Below, one piece after another: positions 55,516 to 64,000 of a stretch of DNA of 64,000 nucleotides (position 1 is its first letter; every line of letters starts with the position of its first letter). The translations under genes and the position numbers were made by a program. Under the pieces are notes generated by a model, which had not been told where the DNA came from, ran no database searches, and saw only the letters and a program-made list of their open reading frames with translations. Source of the DNA: Gemmatimonadales bacterium (GTDB taxonomy: Bacteria > Gemmatimonadota > Glassbacteria > GWA2-58-10). Location of the stretch: contig JAJRTS010000111.1 of NCBI GenBank assembly GCA_024278175.1, forward strand, positions 1 through 64,000, written 5' to 3'.

Positions 55516-56412
55516 TTAGGAGATGAACCCGCCCACCAGAAAATACTCCGTCCTGTCAAAATAGATGTTCGCCACGGTGATGCCCTCAGCTACTTCCTGC
55601 TGGATTTCCCCGGGGTCCCGCACCCGCTGGTCCGGTACCGGCGGCATGGATGGACCGGCCTGCCCGGCGGAGATTTTGACGGTCTGGGTGCAGCAATAAT
55701 AAGGTACTTTGTCCATCTTTGCCGCCAGGGCCAGCAGCCGGGTGCCCGCCTTGTTCACCACGGAACCATCGGCGTACACCGAGTCGGCCCCGGTCAGTAC
55801 GCAGTCGGCCCCCACTGTTTCTATCCCCAGCATCGCATCGGTCACGAGTCGCACCTTGAACCCCAGTCCGGCAAGCTTGTGGGCAAAATCCGCGCCCTCG
55901 CGCACGGGCCGGCTCTCGGCCACCGTGATCACCAGCCCGCCGCCGGCCAGGCGGCTCAGGATCTCCAGCACGGCGTCGCTTGCGCTGAGCGTAATCAGCC
56001 GGGCCTTGCCGGGAAATTTCTCAGCCAGCAGCGCGGCGCCGTATTCTCCCAGCGCTGTCAACTCCTGCTGTTGGCCGGCCAGTTCCTGCTCGATTGCCCA
56101 GCGCACGGATTGTTTGTTCAGCTCGCCGATCCCCGGCTTTGTGCCGCCGATTCCGGGCATCCTGCCCAGGGCGCGCACCAGATGGTTCGCCAGGCTGCTC
56201 ATCGCCGGTTGAGCCGCCCTTAGCTTAAGGACCACAGCGCGAAGGTAGGCGGCCAGTGCCTCGCCCCCGCCCGGCACACCACGGACCTCGGCCGAATCGG
56301 CCAGTACCTGGAGGCTGCGCCGTGACAGCCAGCTGGAACCGTGGCGGTTGTCGGTGGCGATCCCGGCGATCGCCTTCCTGATTCTGGCCGGTATCTTTAT
56401 CGCCACTTTCAT
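55516..56412 (-). CDS. eIF-2B alpha/beta/delta-like protein (sugar-phosphate isomerase family)
   Basis: 298 residues from the ATG at 56412, which follows AGGAG by eight bases; a TTG at 56436 would add eight residues. The family fold shows an N-terminal helical bundle (about 1-110) and a Rossmann-like C-terminal half with CVLTGADSVYADGSVVNKAGTRLLALAA. In bacteria and archaea these are isomerases (ribose-1,5-bisphosphate or methylthioribose-1-phosphate type) rather than translation factors. The GADS and NKAGT motifs match; specificity is undecided. Confidence 0.83.
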   Translation of the reverse strand: MKVAIKIPARIRKAIAGIATDNRHGSSWLSRRSLQVLADSAEVRGVPGGGEALAAYLRAVVLKLRAAQPAMSSLANHLVRALGRMPGIGGTKPGIGELNKQSVRWAIEQELAGQQQELTALGEYGAALLAEKFPGKARLITLSASDAVLEILSRLAGGGLVITVAESRPVREGADFAHKLAGLGFKVRLVTDAMLGIETVGADCVLTGADSVYADGSVVNKAGTRLLALAAKMDKVPYYCCTQTVKISAGQAGPSMPPVPDQRVRDPGEIQQEVAEGITVANIYFDRTEYFLVGGFIS

Positions 56413-56570
56413 TCTCTTCTCTCCTGTTTCGCTCAATCGACATCTGTACTATAATATACTCTCACTGGCAAGGGGGGGCAAAACATCCTGGCGCCGGCCA
56501 GGCTGACACCACGGCAACAGGGAGTAACTGTTAAGCTGTTACCGGCAGTTTGTGAGGCGGGAGGCTGGTT

Positions 56571-58052
56571 TTGTTGCAACTGGACAAGAGAATCGAGCGC
56601 TTTATCACGGCCTGCGAGATGGTCGCTCCGGGAGAGACAGTGCTGGCCGCCGTCTCGGGCGGGTTGGACTCGATGTGCCTGCTGCACCTGCTCGCCGGTC
56701 TGCGCGACGGGCTGAGGTTCACCCTGGTGGCGGCCAATTACGACCACGGCCTTCGCGGCGTGCAGGGCGAGGCTGAGCGCGAACTGGTGGAGCAGGCCTG
56801 TGCGGCCCTTGATCTGAGGTTCGTCAGCGGCGGGGCACGCGGCCTGGCCGACAGGGTGGCGTGCGGAGCCAACCTTCAGGAGGAGGCCCGCCGGCTGCGC
56901 TACGGTTTTCTCTGGCGCGCCGCCCAGCGGACCGGCGCGGCCCGGCTCGCCACCGGCCATCATCTGAACGACCAGGCCGAGACTGTCCTGCTGCGGCTGA
57001 CCCAGGGCAGCGGCCTGCTGGGGCTGGCCGGAATCAGGCCGGTCAGTCACGGAGGCAGGTTGATCCGGCCGCTGCTTGAGCTGACCAGGAGTGATCTGGA
57101 AAAATACGCCCGTCATCACGGTATCCGCTGGCTGGATGATCCGTCCAACGCTTCCGATGCGTACCGTCGCAACCGCTTGCGCCATCACCTGATTCCCCGT
57201 ATCGAGCGGGAGCATGGCCCCGGTTTCGCGGCCGGTCTGGCTGCTCTCGCCGACGAGGCGGCCGGGTACGTGGCGCTGCTCGACAGGCAGAGCGAGGTTT
57301 TTTTTACCGATGGGACGGTGGTGACCGAGGACCAATGCCTGCGGGCGGATTGCTCCAGGCTGGAAAAACTCCCCGCACTTATCCGCCGTCACCTGCTGCG
57401 GCGGGCCGTGGAGCGGATCAGCGCAGCAGGGCTGCTGATCTCCGGCAGGCGACTGGCCGCGGTGGACCGCTTGGCGATCGAGGGCCGCAGCGGCCAGCGG
57501 ATCGACCTGCCCGGCGGGATGGCTGCCTGGCGGGAATTCGAGATGCTCAGGATCGGATTGTGGCCGCAACAGGGAACATGTGAAGAGGGCGTTTGTATAG
57601 AACTGAGTGAAATCCCCGGCGTTACCCGCGTAACAAGCGGTGAGTGGGAACTCGTTTTCAGGGTCGTAGCGGCTGCCGGCGTGCGGCTCGGAGAGTTGCT
57701 TCCCGAGGCCGGCGCGCAGGGCGCAATCGCCCTGCGCCAGGCGTTCGATCTGGACAAACTGAGTCTGCCCCTGCACATTTCCCGCTGGCGGCCGGGTGAC
57801 AGGATCAGGCCGTTCGGCCTGGCTGGAGAGAAGAAAGTGAAAAAGCTGTTCGCGGAGCGCCGGGTCGCCAGGCTGGAGCGCGCTAAAGTTCCGCTGCTGC
57901 GCGATGCGCGCGGAAACGTCCTCTGGGTCTGCGGCGTGGCTCGCGCGGAAATTGCTCCACTGGGCGAGGGGACCGCCAGGGTGCTGGTTGTCGAGGCCGC
58001 CCGCCGGCGCCCCCGGGCTCGCGGATTACCACAGGCTGTTATTGACACCTAA
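56571..58052 (+). CDS. tilS: tRNA(Ile)-lysidine synthase
   Basis: 493 residues. The PP-loop SGGLDS (29-34) binds ATP; NYDHGLRGVQGEAE, HHLNDQAETVLLRL and IRPLLELTRSDLEKYA are characteristic. TilS-specific C-terminal domains end with LSLPLHISRWRPGDRIRPFG...KKVKKLFAERRV. It modifies C34 of the CAU-anticodon tRNA-Ile. The start is TTG at 56571 with GGGAGG six bases upstream. It precedes ftsH and folP, a common bacterial order, but without hpt. Confidence 0.95.
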   Translation: MLQLDKRIERFITACEMVAPGETVLAAVSGGLDSMCLLHLLAGLRDGLRFTLVAANYDHGLRGVQGEAERELVEQACAALDLRFVSGGARGLADRVACGANLQEEARRLRYGFLWRAAQRTGAARLATGHHLNDQAETVLLRLTQGSGLLGLAGIRPVSHGGRLIRPLLELTRSDLEKYARHHGIRWLDDPSNASDAYRRNRLRHHLIPRIEREHGPGFAAGLAALADEAAGYVALLDRQSEVFFTDGTVVTEDQCLRADCSRLEKLPALIRRHLLRRAVERISAAGLLISGRRLAAVDRLAIEGRSGQRIDLPGGMAAWREFEMLRIGLWPQQGTCEEGVCIELSEIPGVTRVTSGEWELVFRVVAAAGVRLGELLPEAGAQGAIALRQAFDLDKLSLPLHISRWRPGDRIRPFGLAGEKKVKKLFAERRVARLERAKVPLLRDARGNVLWVCGVARAEIAPLGEGTARVLVVEAARRRPRARGLPQAVIDT

Positions 58053-58133
58053 GTTCACGCTCGGTATATTGTTCGTTCATCCGCCCCGTCGGCTTGCATG
58101 AGGCGGATTTACCAAGTTCAAGAGGAAAGGTCA

Positions 58134-60260
58134 ATGGCGGAAAAGAAAAACTCCAGGAAAAAAGCACCAGGCAAGAACAGCGGTTCCCGGCGTGGTAAGC
58201 AGGGAGGGTCTTCCAAGGGTCCCAAAATCGGTAACGTGTCTAAAAATATCGCGTTCTGGCTGTTGATCATCCTGCTGCCGATTACCATGTTCAACCTGCT
58301 CTCCCCGCAAAAGGAGACCATCCGCAAGATAAATTACTCCCAGTTCATGCAGTATGTCGAGCAGGGCCGCGTCCAGAGCGTGACTATCATGGAAAAGAAA
58401 ATCCTGGGCAAGCTCGAGGGCGTGGCGGTGCGCGGGGAGAAAGACGCGGAGGCGAGTAATTTCGAGACCTACATTCCGTTCGAGGACTCCGATTTGGTGC
58501 GGACGCTGGACAAGGCCGGGGTTGAGGTCACGGGTAAGCCCCCCACGGTCAACTGGATGACCCAACTGATGGGCTGGATCCCGTGGGTCCTGATCATTTT
58601 CATCTGGCTCTTTTTCATGCGCCAGCTCCAGGGCGGAGGAGGACGGGCGTTCAGTTTCGGCAAGAGCAAGGCCAAGCTCCTCTCGGCCGACAGGCCGAAA
58701 GTGACGTTCAAGGACGTGGCCGGCTGCGATGAGGCCAAGCAGGAACTGGAAGAGATTATCGACTTTCTCAAGGCCCCGCGTAAGTTCCAGAAGCTGGGCG
58801 GACGCCTGCCCAAGGGCGCGCTGCTGCTGGGGGCTCCCGGCACCGGTAAAACCCTGCTGGCCCGTGCCGTGGCCGGCGAGGCGGATGTGCCGTTTTACAG
58901 TATGAGCGGCTCGGATTTTGTCGAGATGTTTGTCGGCGTGGGAGCCAGCCGCGTACGTGATCTGTTCGAACAGGGCAAAAACAACGCACCCTGTATCATC
59001 TTCATCGACGAGATCGACGCGGTCGGACGCCATCGCGGTGCGGGCCTGGGCGGCGGGCACGATGAGCGCGAGCAGACACTCAACCAGTTGCTGGTGGAGA
59101 TGGACGGGTTCGAATCCAACGATGGCGTGATTCTGATCGCCGCCACCAACCGTCCCGACGTGCTCGATCCGGCGCTGCTGCGCCCCGGGCGTTTCGACCG
59201 CCAGATCGTGGTCGACCGCCCCGATGTACGCGGCCGCGAGGGAATCATCAAGGTTCACCTGAAGGATATTCCCGTGGACAGCGACGTGGACGTTTCCGCG
59301 CTGGCCAAGGGCACGCCCGGCCTTTCGGGAGCGGAGCTGGAGAGCATTGTCAACGAGGCCGCCCTGCTGGCCGCCCGGCGCAACCGTGAGAAAGTCACGA
59401 TGAAGGATTTCGAGGACGCCAAGGACAAGGTGATGATGGGCCAGGAGCGCAAGAGCATGGTGATCAGCGATGAGGAAAAACAGCAGATCGCTGTCCACGA
59501 GTCCGGCCATACGCTGGTTCAGCGGCTCACTCCCGGGGCCGACCCGGTGAACAAGGTCACGATCGTAGCCCGCGGGATGGCGCTCGGAGTTACCCAGTAC
59601 CTTCCCGAGCGGGACCGTCACCTCTATGGCAAGAAATGGTGCCAGAACAACCTGGTGGCTCTGCTGGGAGGTCGTTGCGCCGAACAATTGATTCTGGGCG
59701 AGATGACCACCGGCGCTGGCAACGATCTGGAGCGGGTTACCGACCTGGCGCGCAAGATGGTCTGCACCTGGGGGATGAGCGAGACGCTGGGCCCGCTGAC
59801 TTTCGGCAGAAAGGAAGAGCAGATATTTCTCGGCCGTGAGATCGCCCAGCACCAGGACTACAGCGAGGCCACTGCCCGCTTGATCGACAGTGAGGTGAAG
59901 AAACTGGTGGAGGAGGCGTATAACGATGCAATGCGGCTCCTGCGCGAGAACCGCAAAACATTGGAAAACCTGGCCAGCGCCCTGCTGGAGCGCGAGGTAC
60001 TGGATGCCGAACAGATCAACCTGGTTATCGCCGGAAAGAAGTTGCCGCCGGTAGATAATGGCAAACAGCCCGCTAAAAGCAAAACACGCTCGCGCAAAAG
60101 CAGCGCAAAGAAGACGCCAAAGGGTGCGGGTGGTCAGGCCGCCGGTCAGGATGATAAACCTTCGGCAAAGGCGGATGAGGCCGGCGGTGCCCGGCGGGGC
60201 GAAACTCCGGGTGCCGGACGGAGCGACGAAAAAGTGGAAGATAATCAGGACCGGCAATGA
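58134..60260 (+). CDS. ftsH: ATP-dependent zinc metalloprotease FtsH
   Basis: 708 residues from the ATG at 58134 (GAGGAAAGG upstream); the ATG at 58098 would add 12 residues. The basic N-terminus (SRRGKQGG) precedes membrane helix 1 (about 38-56), a periplasmic domain and helix 2 (about 147-165). The AAA domain has Walker A GAPGTGKT and the pore motif [17 protein letters not shown]; the SRH is present. The zinc site is HESGH (HExxH). The C-terminus has a long Lys/Ser/Gly-rich disordered tail (about 640-708). It degrades membrane and regulatory proteins; elsewhere its targets include LpxC, whose fused homologue is encoded at 26.4 kb. Confidence 0.96.
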   Translation: MAEKKNSRKKAPGKNSGSRRGKQGGSSKGPKIGNVSKNIAFWLLIILLPITMFNLLSPQKETIRKINYSQFMQYVEQGRVQSVTIMEKKILGKLEGVAVRGEKDAEASNFETYIPFEDSDLVRTLDKAGVEVTGKPPTVNWMTQLMGWIPWVLIIFIWLFFMRQLQGGGGRAFSFGKSKAKLLSADRPKVTFKDVAGCDEAKQELEEIIDFLKAPRKFQKLGGRLPKGALLLGAPGTGKTLLARAVAGEADVPFYSMSGSDFVEMFVGVGASRVRDLFEQGKNNAPCIIFIDEIDAVGRHRGAGLGGGHDEREQTLNQLLVEMDGFESNDGVILIAATNRPDVLDPALLRPGRFDRQIVVDRPDVRGREGIIKVHLKDIPVDSDVDVSALAKGTPGLSGAELESIVNEAALLAARRNREKVTMKDFEDAKDKVMMGQERKSMVISDEEKQQIAVHESGHTLVQRLTPGADPVNKVTIVARGMALGVTQYLPERDRHLYGKKWCQNNLVALLGGRCAEQLILGEMTTGAGNDLERVTDLARKMVCTWGMSETLGPLTFGRKEEQIFLGREIAQHQDYSEATARLIDSEVKKLVEEAYNDAMRLLRENRKTLENLASALLEREVLDAEQINLVIAGKKLPPVDNGKQPAKSKTRSRKSSAKKTPKGAGGQAAGQDDKPSAKADEAGGARRGETPGAGRSDEKVEDNQDRQ

Positions 60261-60390
60261 CCGGGCCTGAGCATTGACCCTCCAGAGGCAATCCATCCCC
60301 CCGGGAGGCGCTGCCCGGAGTTTATGCTCGCGGCCCGGGTAGCCGGTCGGCCCCTTTTTAGCTGGTGGCGCACTTAACGGAACGTGTCGG

Positions 60391-61584
60391 ATGGGCAGTA
60401 TCGCGCTCAGGCGGCTTTGCCGCGCAACGGCGGAAACTATCGATGTGCTGGCCGGGATGGCGGGCGTTGACAGCGCGGAATTAGCAAACAGGTATTTCGG
60501 CTGCCGCAATGAGATTATTATCGTTTACGGTGCGGGCTCCGATACTGTTGTGCGTTTACGGCAGGCGGCTGCCGCCGCCGGGCTGGATTTTTACCCGTGC
60601 AAGGATGCCGGGGGAAATTTCCCGCAAGCGCCGTCGGCGCTGCTGGCCGGTACCCCGCTGCAACTGGAGAAACTTGGACGCTCTGAGCCGGAGTTGTCCA
60701 CTGCACTGCGGAATTGCCTGGCAGGGAGTCTTACCGGGTCGTGGCGGATCGGTGGCGGACGAACTCTGGAGCCGGGCAGGCCGCTGATCATGGGCGTGCT
60801 CAACCTGAGTGCGGACTCGTTTTACTCTCCCAGCAGGATAACGGCGTTGGAAGAGGCCGTGCGGGGTGCGGTGCGGATGGCCGAAGAGGGCGCGGATATT
60901 ATCGACGTCGGCGGCGAATCGACCCGTCCGGGCGCGGAGCCCGTGCCGGGCGATGAGGAAGCTCGCCGGGTGACGCCCGTGGTGGAATCTCTGGTGGCGG
61001 AGCTTGGCGCACTGCCCGTTTCGGTGGATACCTACAAGGCGGATGTGGCCCGGGCCGCGCTGGACGCCGGCGCATCGATTGTCAACGATATCGGTGCGGG
61101 GCTGCTGGACCGCTCTATGATGGAAACCGTGGCGGGCTACGGCGCGGGCTACGTGCTGATGCACATGCGCGGTAAGCCGGCCACCATGCAGCGAAACACT
61201 GATTACGATGATTTGCCGGGAGAGGTTTTCAGCTTTTTTCTCACGGGTCTGGAGCGCTGCGCTGCCGCGGGGATCGACCCGGCGTGCGTGGTGCTGGATC
61301 CGGGAATCGGTTTTGGTAAACCGCCGGCGGGCAATTACGAGTTACTGGCCAGACTGGGAGAGTTTCACTCGCTGGGCCGGCCGCTGCTGATCGGGGCTTC
61401 GCGCAAGTCGTTTCTCACACTGGCCGGACAGGACGATCCCGGCGACAGGTTGGAGGGTTCGCTGGCGGCATGTACCGTGGCTGTGCTGGCCGGTGCGCGG
61501 ATTCTGCGTGTCCACGATGTCGGCTCCTCGCGCCGCGCGGCGAGTGCGGCCGCTGTTTTCGCCGGGATCACCGGGCTTCTTTGA
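60391..61584 (+). CDS. folP: Dihydropteroate synthase with N-terminal extension
   Basis: 397 residues. The DHPS TIM barrel occupies about 125-397: LIMGVLNLSADSF (about 131), DVGGESTRPGAEPV, SVDTYKADVARAAL, DPGIGFGKPPAGN and LIGASRKSFL. The first 120 residues form an extra domain of unknown role, seen in some long DHPS proteins. It makes dihydropteroate in folate synthesis. It lies 130 bases after ftsH; no other folate gene is present in the window. Confidence 0.93.
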   Translation: MGSIALRRLCRATAETIDVLAGMAGVDSAELANRYFGCRNEIIIVYGAGSDTVVRLRQAAAAAGLDFYPCKDAGGNFPQAPSALLAGTPLQLEKLGRSEPELSTALRNCLAGSLTGSWRIGGGRTLEPGRPLIMGVLNLSADSFYSPSRITALEEAVRGAVRMAEEGADIIDVGGESTRPGAEPVPGDEEARRVTPVVESLVAELGALPVSVDTYKADVARAALDAGASIVNDIGAGLLDRSMMETVAGYGAGYVLMHMRGKPATMQRNTDYDDLPGEVFSFFLTGLERCAAAGIDPACVVLDPGIGFGKPPAGNYELLARLGEFHSLGRPLLIGASRKSFLTLAGQDDPGDRLEGSLAACTVAVLAGARILRVHDVGSSRRAASAAAVFAGITGLL

Positions 61585-61651
61585 TCGAAAGAACTCCTCG
61601 AAGCAAGCTCCCGGGAAAACCGATGCAGTGAGAAGCTGAATTTTTTAGAGA

Positions 61652-61676
61652 TACCCCGCGGCTCTCCGCGGGGATA
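61652..61676 (+). terminator. Hairpin after folP
   Basis: TACCCCGCGG pairs with CCGCGGGGATA around CTCT, 68 bases past the folP stop. A TAGTTTATTT tract follows. Probable terminator of tilS-ftsH-folP. Confidence 0.6.
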
Positions 61677-61697
61677 GTTTATTTACGGATTTAACTG

Positions 61698-61857
61698 TTG
61701 ATGGTTTCGTAAAAGTCTTACTTTGCCGATGGCGAAGTAAAAAGCTCCGGATACGAGGCGCGCAAATATCGAGAAATGAGGCGTACTTATGGGTACTCCG
61801 CAACGTGCGAGATATGGAAGCGCAACAAAGTAGATGGACTTTTTACAAAGCCATCAC
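61698..61857. mobile_element. MITE-like element with terminal inverted repeats
   Basis: Terminal repeats GATGGTTTCGTAAAAGTC (61700-61717) and, inverted, GATGGCTTTGTAAAAAGTC (61855-61837) bound about 155 bases without an open frame. The similarity extends outward to ACTGTT/ACAGT and inward to ACTTTG. No transposase is present, so it would be non-autonomous. It fills most of the 61585-61953 spacer. Confidence 0.65.
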
Positions 61858-61953
61858 TGTTGAATTGAAACGCGGTTGGCTATCAGCTTATAATCAGTCC
61901 TGCCGGTGGTTAAGCCGTTGGCCGGATGCAATACCGAGATCAAGAGGAGAGTT

Positions 61954-64000
61954 ATGAGCAGGAAACTGACGGCACTGCTTATTTTCAGCGTTTCGCTGGT
62001 GATGTTCATCCTTACCCTGGCGCCCTCGCTGGGCAGCCCCGAGGGCTCGTCGTGGATAGTCAACGGCATGTTCGCCGGACTGCCCGCCGCGCCGGGCAAC
62101 CTGCTGTACCTGCTGCTGAGCTCGCTGATGGCCAAGCTGTATACCTGGGCGGTGGCGCCGGTGATAATCGGGGTGGCGTATGCGGCCGACGCGCTGGGGA
62201 TTATCTTTCGCCCCAGCCTGGAACCCGCGGCGGGGATCAATTTGCTCAGCGCGCTGAGCATGGCGGTCTCGGCGGCGCTGGGCTTCGTCCTGCTTGACCG
62301 CCTGCAGGAGCGTCTTGGTCTCGGCAAGCCGTGGCCGGAAGCGGCGGGCAGGTGGCTGCTGGGGCTGGGTGTGATGTTCCTGGTCACGCTGCCGCTGGCC
62401 TGGCGTCTGGCTGTAACGGCCAATCCCTATGCGTTCAGTCTGATGCTGATGTTGCTTATGCTCTGGTTGCTGGTCCGCTGCGAGGAAGACCCCTCGCGCG
62501 CGGGCACGCGGATGCTGGCGGTGGCGTTTCTGGCGGGATTGAGTTTAAGTCAGAATATGGTGTTTCTGCTGCTGGTGGTGATGATGATCGGATTCGCCAG
62601 GCAGGGCAAAGTTGTCTGGCCCGCGCTGAAAGCCAATCTCGGCCCGGCAATCGGGCTGTTCGTGGTGGGCTGCTCACTGTACCTCTACCTTTGGGTCCGA
62701 CCGCAGACGGTGCCCGGCCTGGGCGATCCGATTGGGTTGTTCACGTCCGGGTTCTGGCACTACCTGTTCAATATATCCGCGTTCGAGAACGCTCTGCCGC
62801 GCAACGGCAACCTGCTGACGGACCAGATACCGCTGCTGGCCGGACGGTTGGAACTGCAGGGCGATACCCTGATCGTCGGCGCCGTGCTGCTGGTCCTGTT
62901 CCATTTTGGAATGATTTATCACCTCAGAAAGCGGGTGAGTGGCGGCTTGATCATGCTGGCCGTGCTGACCGTGGCCGCACTGACTCCACTGTGGTTTATC
63001 AACCCCTCGATTGTCAATGTGGGCCGGATGGACGAACACCTGCTGGTGATGTTGATGATCATGGGCGCATGGGCGATAACCGGCGCCGTGCTGTTCTACC
63101 GGATGGCGATTCAGTGGGCGCGGAAATTCCAGGCCAGAATGGAGTTTACAACGCGCCGCTTCGAGCGTCTGGTGACGGTTTCGCTTTATCTGGTGCTGCT
63201 GGCGGCGCTGCTGGTGCCGTACTATTCGCGCTGGCGGCAGTCCGACATGTCGGGCTACTACCTGATCCGCGACCTGGGAGTTAACCAGCTCAACGGAATC
63301 GAACAGAATGGAATTCTGATCCTGGGAGGTTCGGCGGAGTACTACCGGGCGCTCTACACCGACAAGATTATGTTTGGCCAGTCGCAGCGTTCGTTGATTA
63401 ATTATCCGGGGCTGATGAGCAAGCGCTATATCCGCCAGCTCAAGCAGAACGATCCGCCCGTACCGATGGATCTGGATGATTCCAGGATAGAGAGTCTGGG
63501 GGCGGTCAAGCTGAAGAATCCGGAAACGTTCCAGGCCGGCGAGCTGAAAGTGAACTACCCGGCCGAAACAGTGTTCCTGGTGCCGGACATGGTGCTGATG
63601 TCGATCCTGAGGGCAAATAAGTTCGAGCGGCCTGTTTATTTTTCCTCCAGCATTGTGCCGGAGAACATGCTGGGCCTGGCGCGCTATGCGGCCATCCGCG
63701 GTCTGGCGGTCAGGCTGTTCGAGCAGGACCCGCTGACCAGCGCGGACAGTGCCAACTACTTTCGCCGGGCGAGGTTCCCGCTGGCGATTGACATCCCGTG
63801 GACCCAGCAACTGCTCTGGGGCCGCTATGTCCATCATACCACCCTGTGGCAGGTCACGGCGGACAAACACGACCAGCGCTTCAGGCCGCTGCTGATCTAT
63901 GCCCGCGCCCACGCCAACCTGGCCGAGGCGTTCCTGGGCCTGGATAACGGAGAGGCCGCGGCCAGCAATTTCCGCCAGTGCGAGTTTTTCGACCCCGACT
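61954..64000 (+). CDS. DUF2723-like polytopic membrane protein, partial
   Basis: The frame starts at an ATG preceded by AGAGGAG and runs open through base 64000 (682 codons visible), so the C-terminus is outside the window. There are at least ten hydrophobic helices. The N-terminus TLAPSLGSPEGSSW then LPAAPGNLLYLLL matches the start of DUF2723/TMEM260-type glycosyltransferases, though the usual acidic residue and HPPG are replaced (AAPG). After about residue 440 there is a soluble domain, with FERPVYFSSSIVPEN and LARYAAIRGLAVRLF typical of the same family. It is probably a polyprenyl-sugar-using transferase with a weakened active site, or a divergent branch. Confidence 0.75.
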   Translation, partial: MSRKLTALLIFSVSLVMFILTLAPSLGSPEGSSWIVNGMFAGLPAAPGNLLYLLLSSLMAKLYTWAVAPVIIGVAYAADALGIIFRPSLEPAAGINLLSALSMAVSAALGFVLLDRLQERLGLGKPWPEAAGRWLLGLGVMFLVTLPLAWRLAVTANPYAFSLMLMLLMLWLLVRCEEDPSRAGTRMLAVAFLAGLSLSQNMVFLLLVVMMIGFARQGKVVWPALKANLGPAIGLFVVGCSLYLYLWVRPQTVPGLGDPIGLFTSGFWHYLFNISAFENALPRNGNLLTDQIPLLAGRLELQGDTLIVGAVLLVLFHFGMIYHLRKRVSGGLIMLAVLTVAALTPLWFINPSIVNVGRMDEHLLVMLMIMGAWAITGAVLFYRMAIQWARKFQARMEFTTRRFERLVTVSLYLVLLAALLVPYYSRWRQSDMSGYYLIRDLGVNQLNGIEQNGILILGGSAEYYRALYTDKIMFGQSQRSLINYPGLMSKRYIRQLKQNDPPVPMDLDDSRIESLGAVKLKNPETFQAGELKVNYPAETVFLVPDMVLMSILRANKFERPVYFSSSIVPENMLGLARYAAIRGLAVRLFEQDPLTSADSANYFRRARFPLAIDIPWTQQLLWGRYVHHTTLWQVTADKHDQRFRPLLIYARAHANLAEAFLGLDNGEAAASNFRQCEFFDPD

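Overview
The window is about 64 kb of gene-dense, high-GC (roughly 60% by eye) chromosome from a diderm bacterium. It carries the lipid A genes lpxA, lpxC-fabZ and lpxD, plus bamA, two ompH/skp genes and lolC/lolD. It also has a GWxTD-domain protein and a secreted protein ending in the NYPNPFNPST-type C-terminal sorting domain. That combination points to the FCB superphylum (a Glassbacteria-, Latescibacteria- or Zixibacteria-like lineage). This is inference from gene content; no rRNA is present to settle it. No CRISPR array, tRNA, rRNA, transposase or prophage was seen.

Layout: 1-2.6 kb, inverted-repeat DNA and a GWxTD/TPR protein. 2.9-9.2 kb (+), ileS-dksA-like-lspA-rluD-yhaM. 9.9-16.7 kb (+), the elongasome operon mreB-mreC-mreD-mrdA-rodA followed by a membrane glycosyltransferase; rodA is split by a one-base frameshift. 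16.9-22.2 kb (-), a small sorting-domain protein, an AMMECR1/Memo pair, an Asp/Glu racemase, a DRG-like TGS GTPase and a PHP phosphoesterase. 22.4-24.0 kb (+), a MetF-MetV fusion. 24.4-41.9 kb (-), one collinear block read in the order prfB (programmed frameshift), lysS, lolC, lolD, mcsA, mcsB, clpC, bamA, ompH, ompH, lpxD, lpxC-fabZ, lpxA, MFS. It joins translation, lipoprotein export, arginine-phosphorylation proteolysis, outer-membrane protein assembly and lipid A synthesis. 42-48.2 kb, a mixed accessory region: HAD, NAT, DUF4416, galU, a glucuronokinase-like GHMP kinase, an AT-rich sulfotransferase, yjbQ and a small membrane protein. 48.4-50.4 kb (+), trpB-trpA. 50.7-56.4 kb (-), ABC ATPase, transglutaminase, DUF4091 protein and an eIF2B-like protein. 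56.6-61.6 kb (+), tilS-ftsH-folP. From 62.0 kb (+), a DUF2723-like membrane protein that runs off the end.

The most unusual non-coding signal is a repeated element of about 200 bp. It has four recognisable copies (9723-9935, 17694-17891, 32680-32877, 55079-55289) and one probable degenerate copy (39083-39206), all in the same orientation. Each full copy has a left tail, a pair of 13-base inverted arms about 90 bases apart whose ends read as outward-facing TTGACA boxes, and a terminal hairpin whose stem is kept although its sequence changes between copies. Other intergenic repeats include long perfect or near-perfect inverted repeats at 18-96 and 50542-50630, a MITE-like element at 61698-61857, and paired-hairpin modules at 24046-24257 and 54995-55060.
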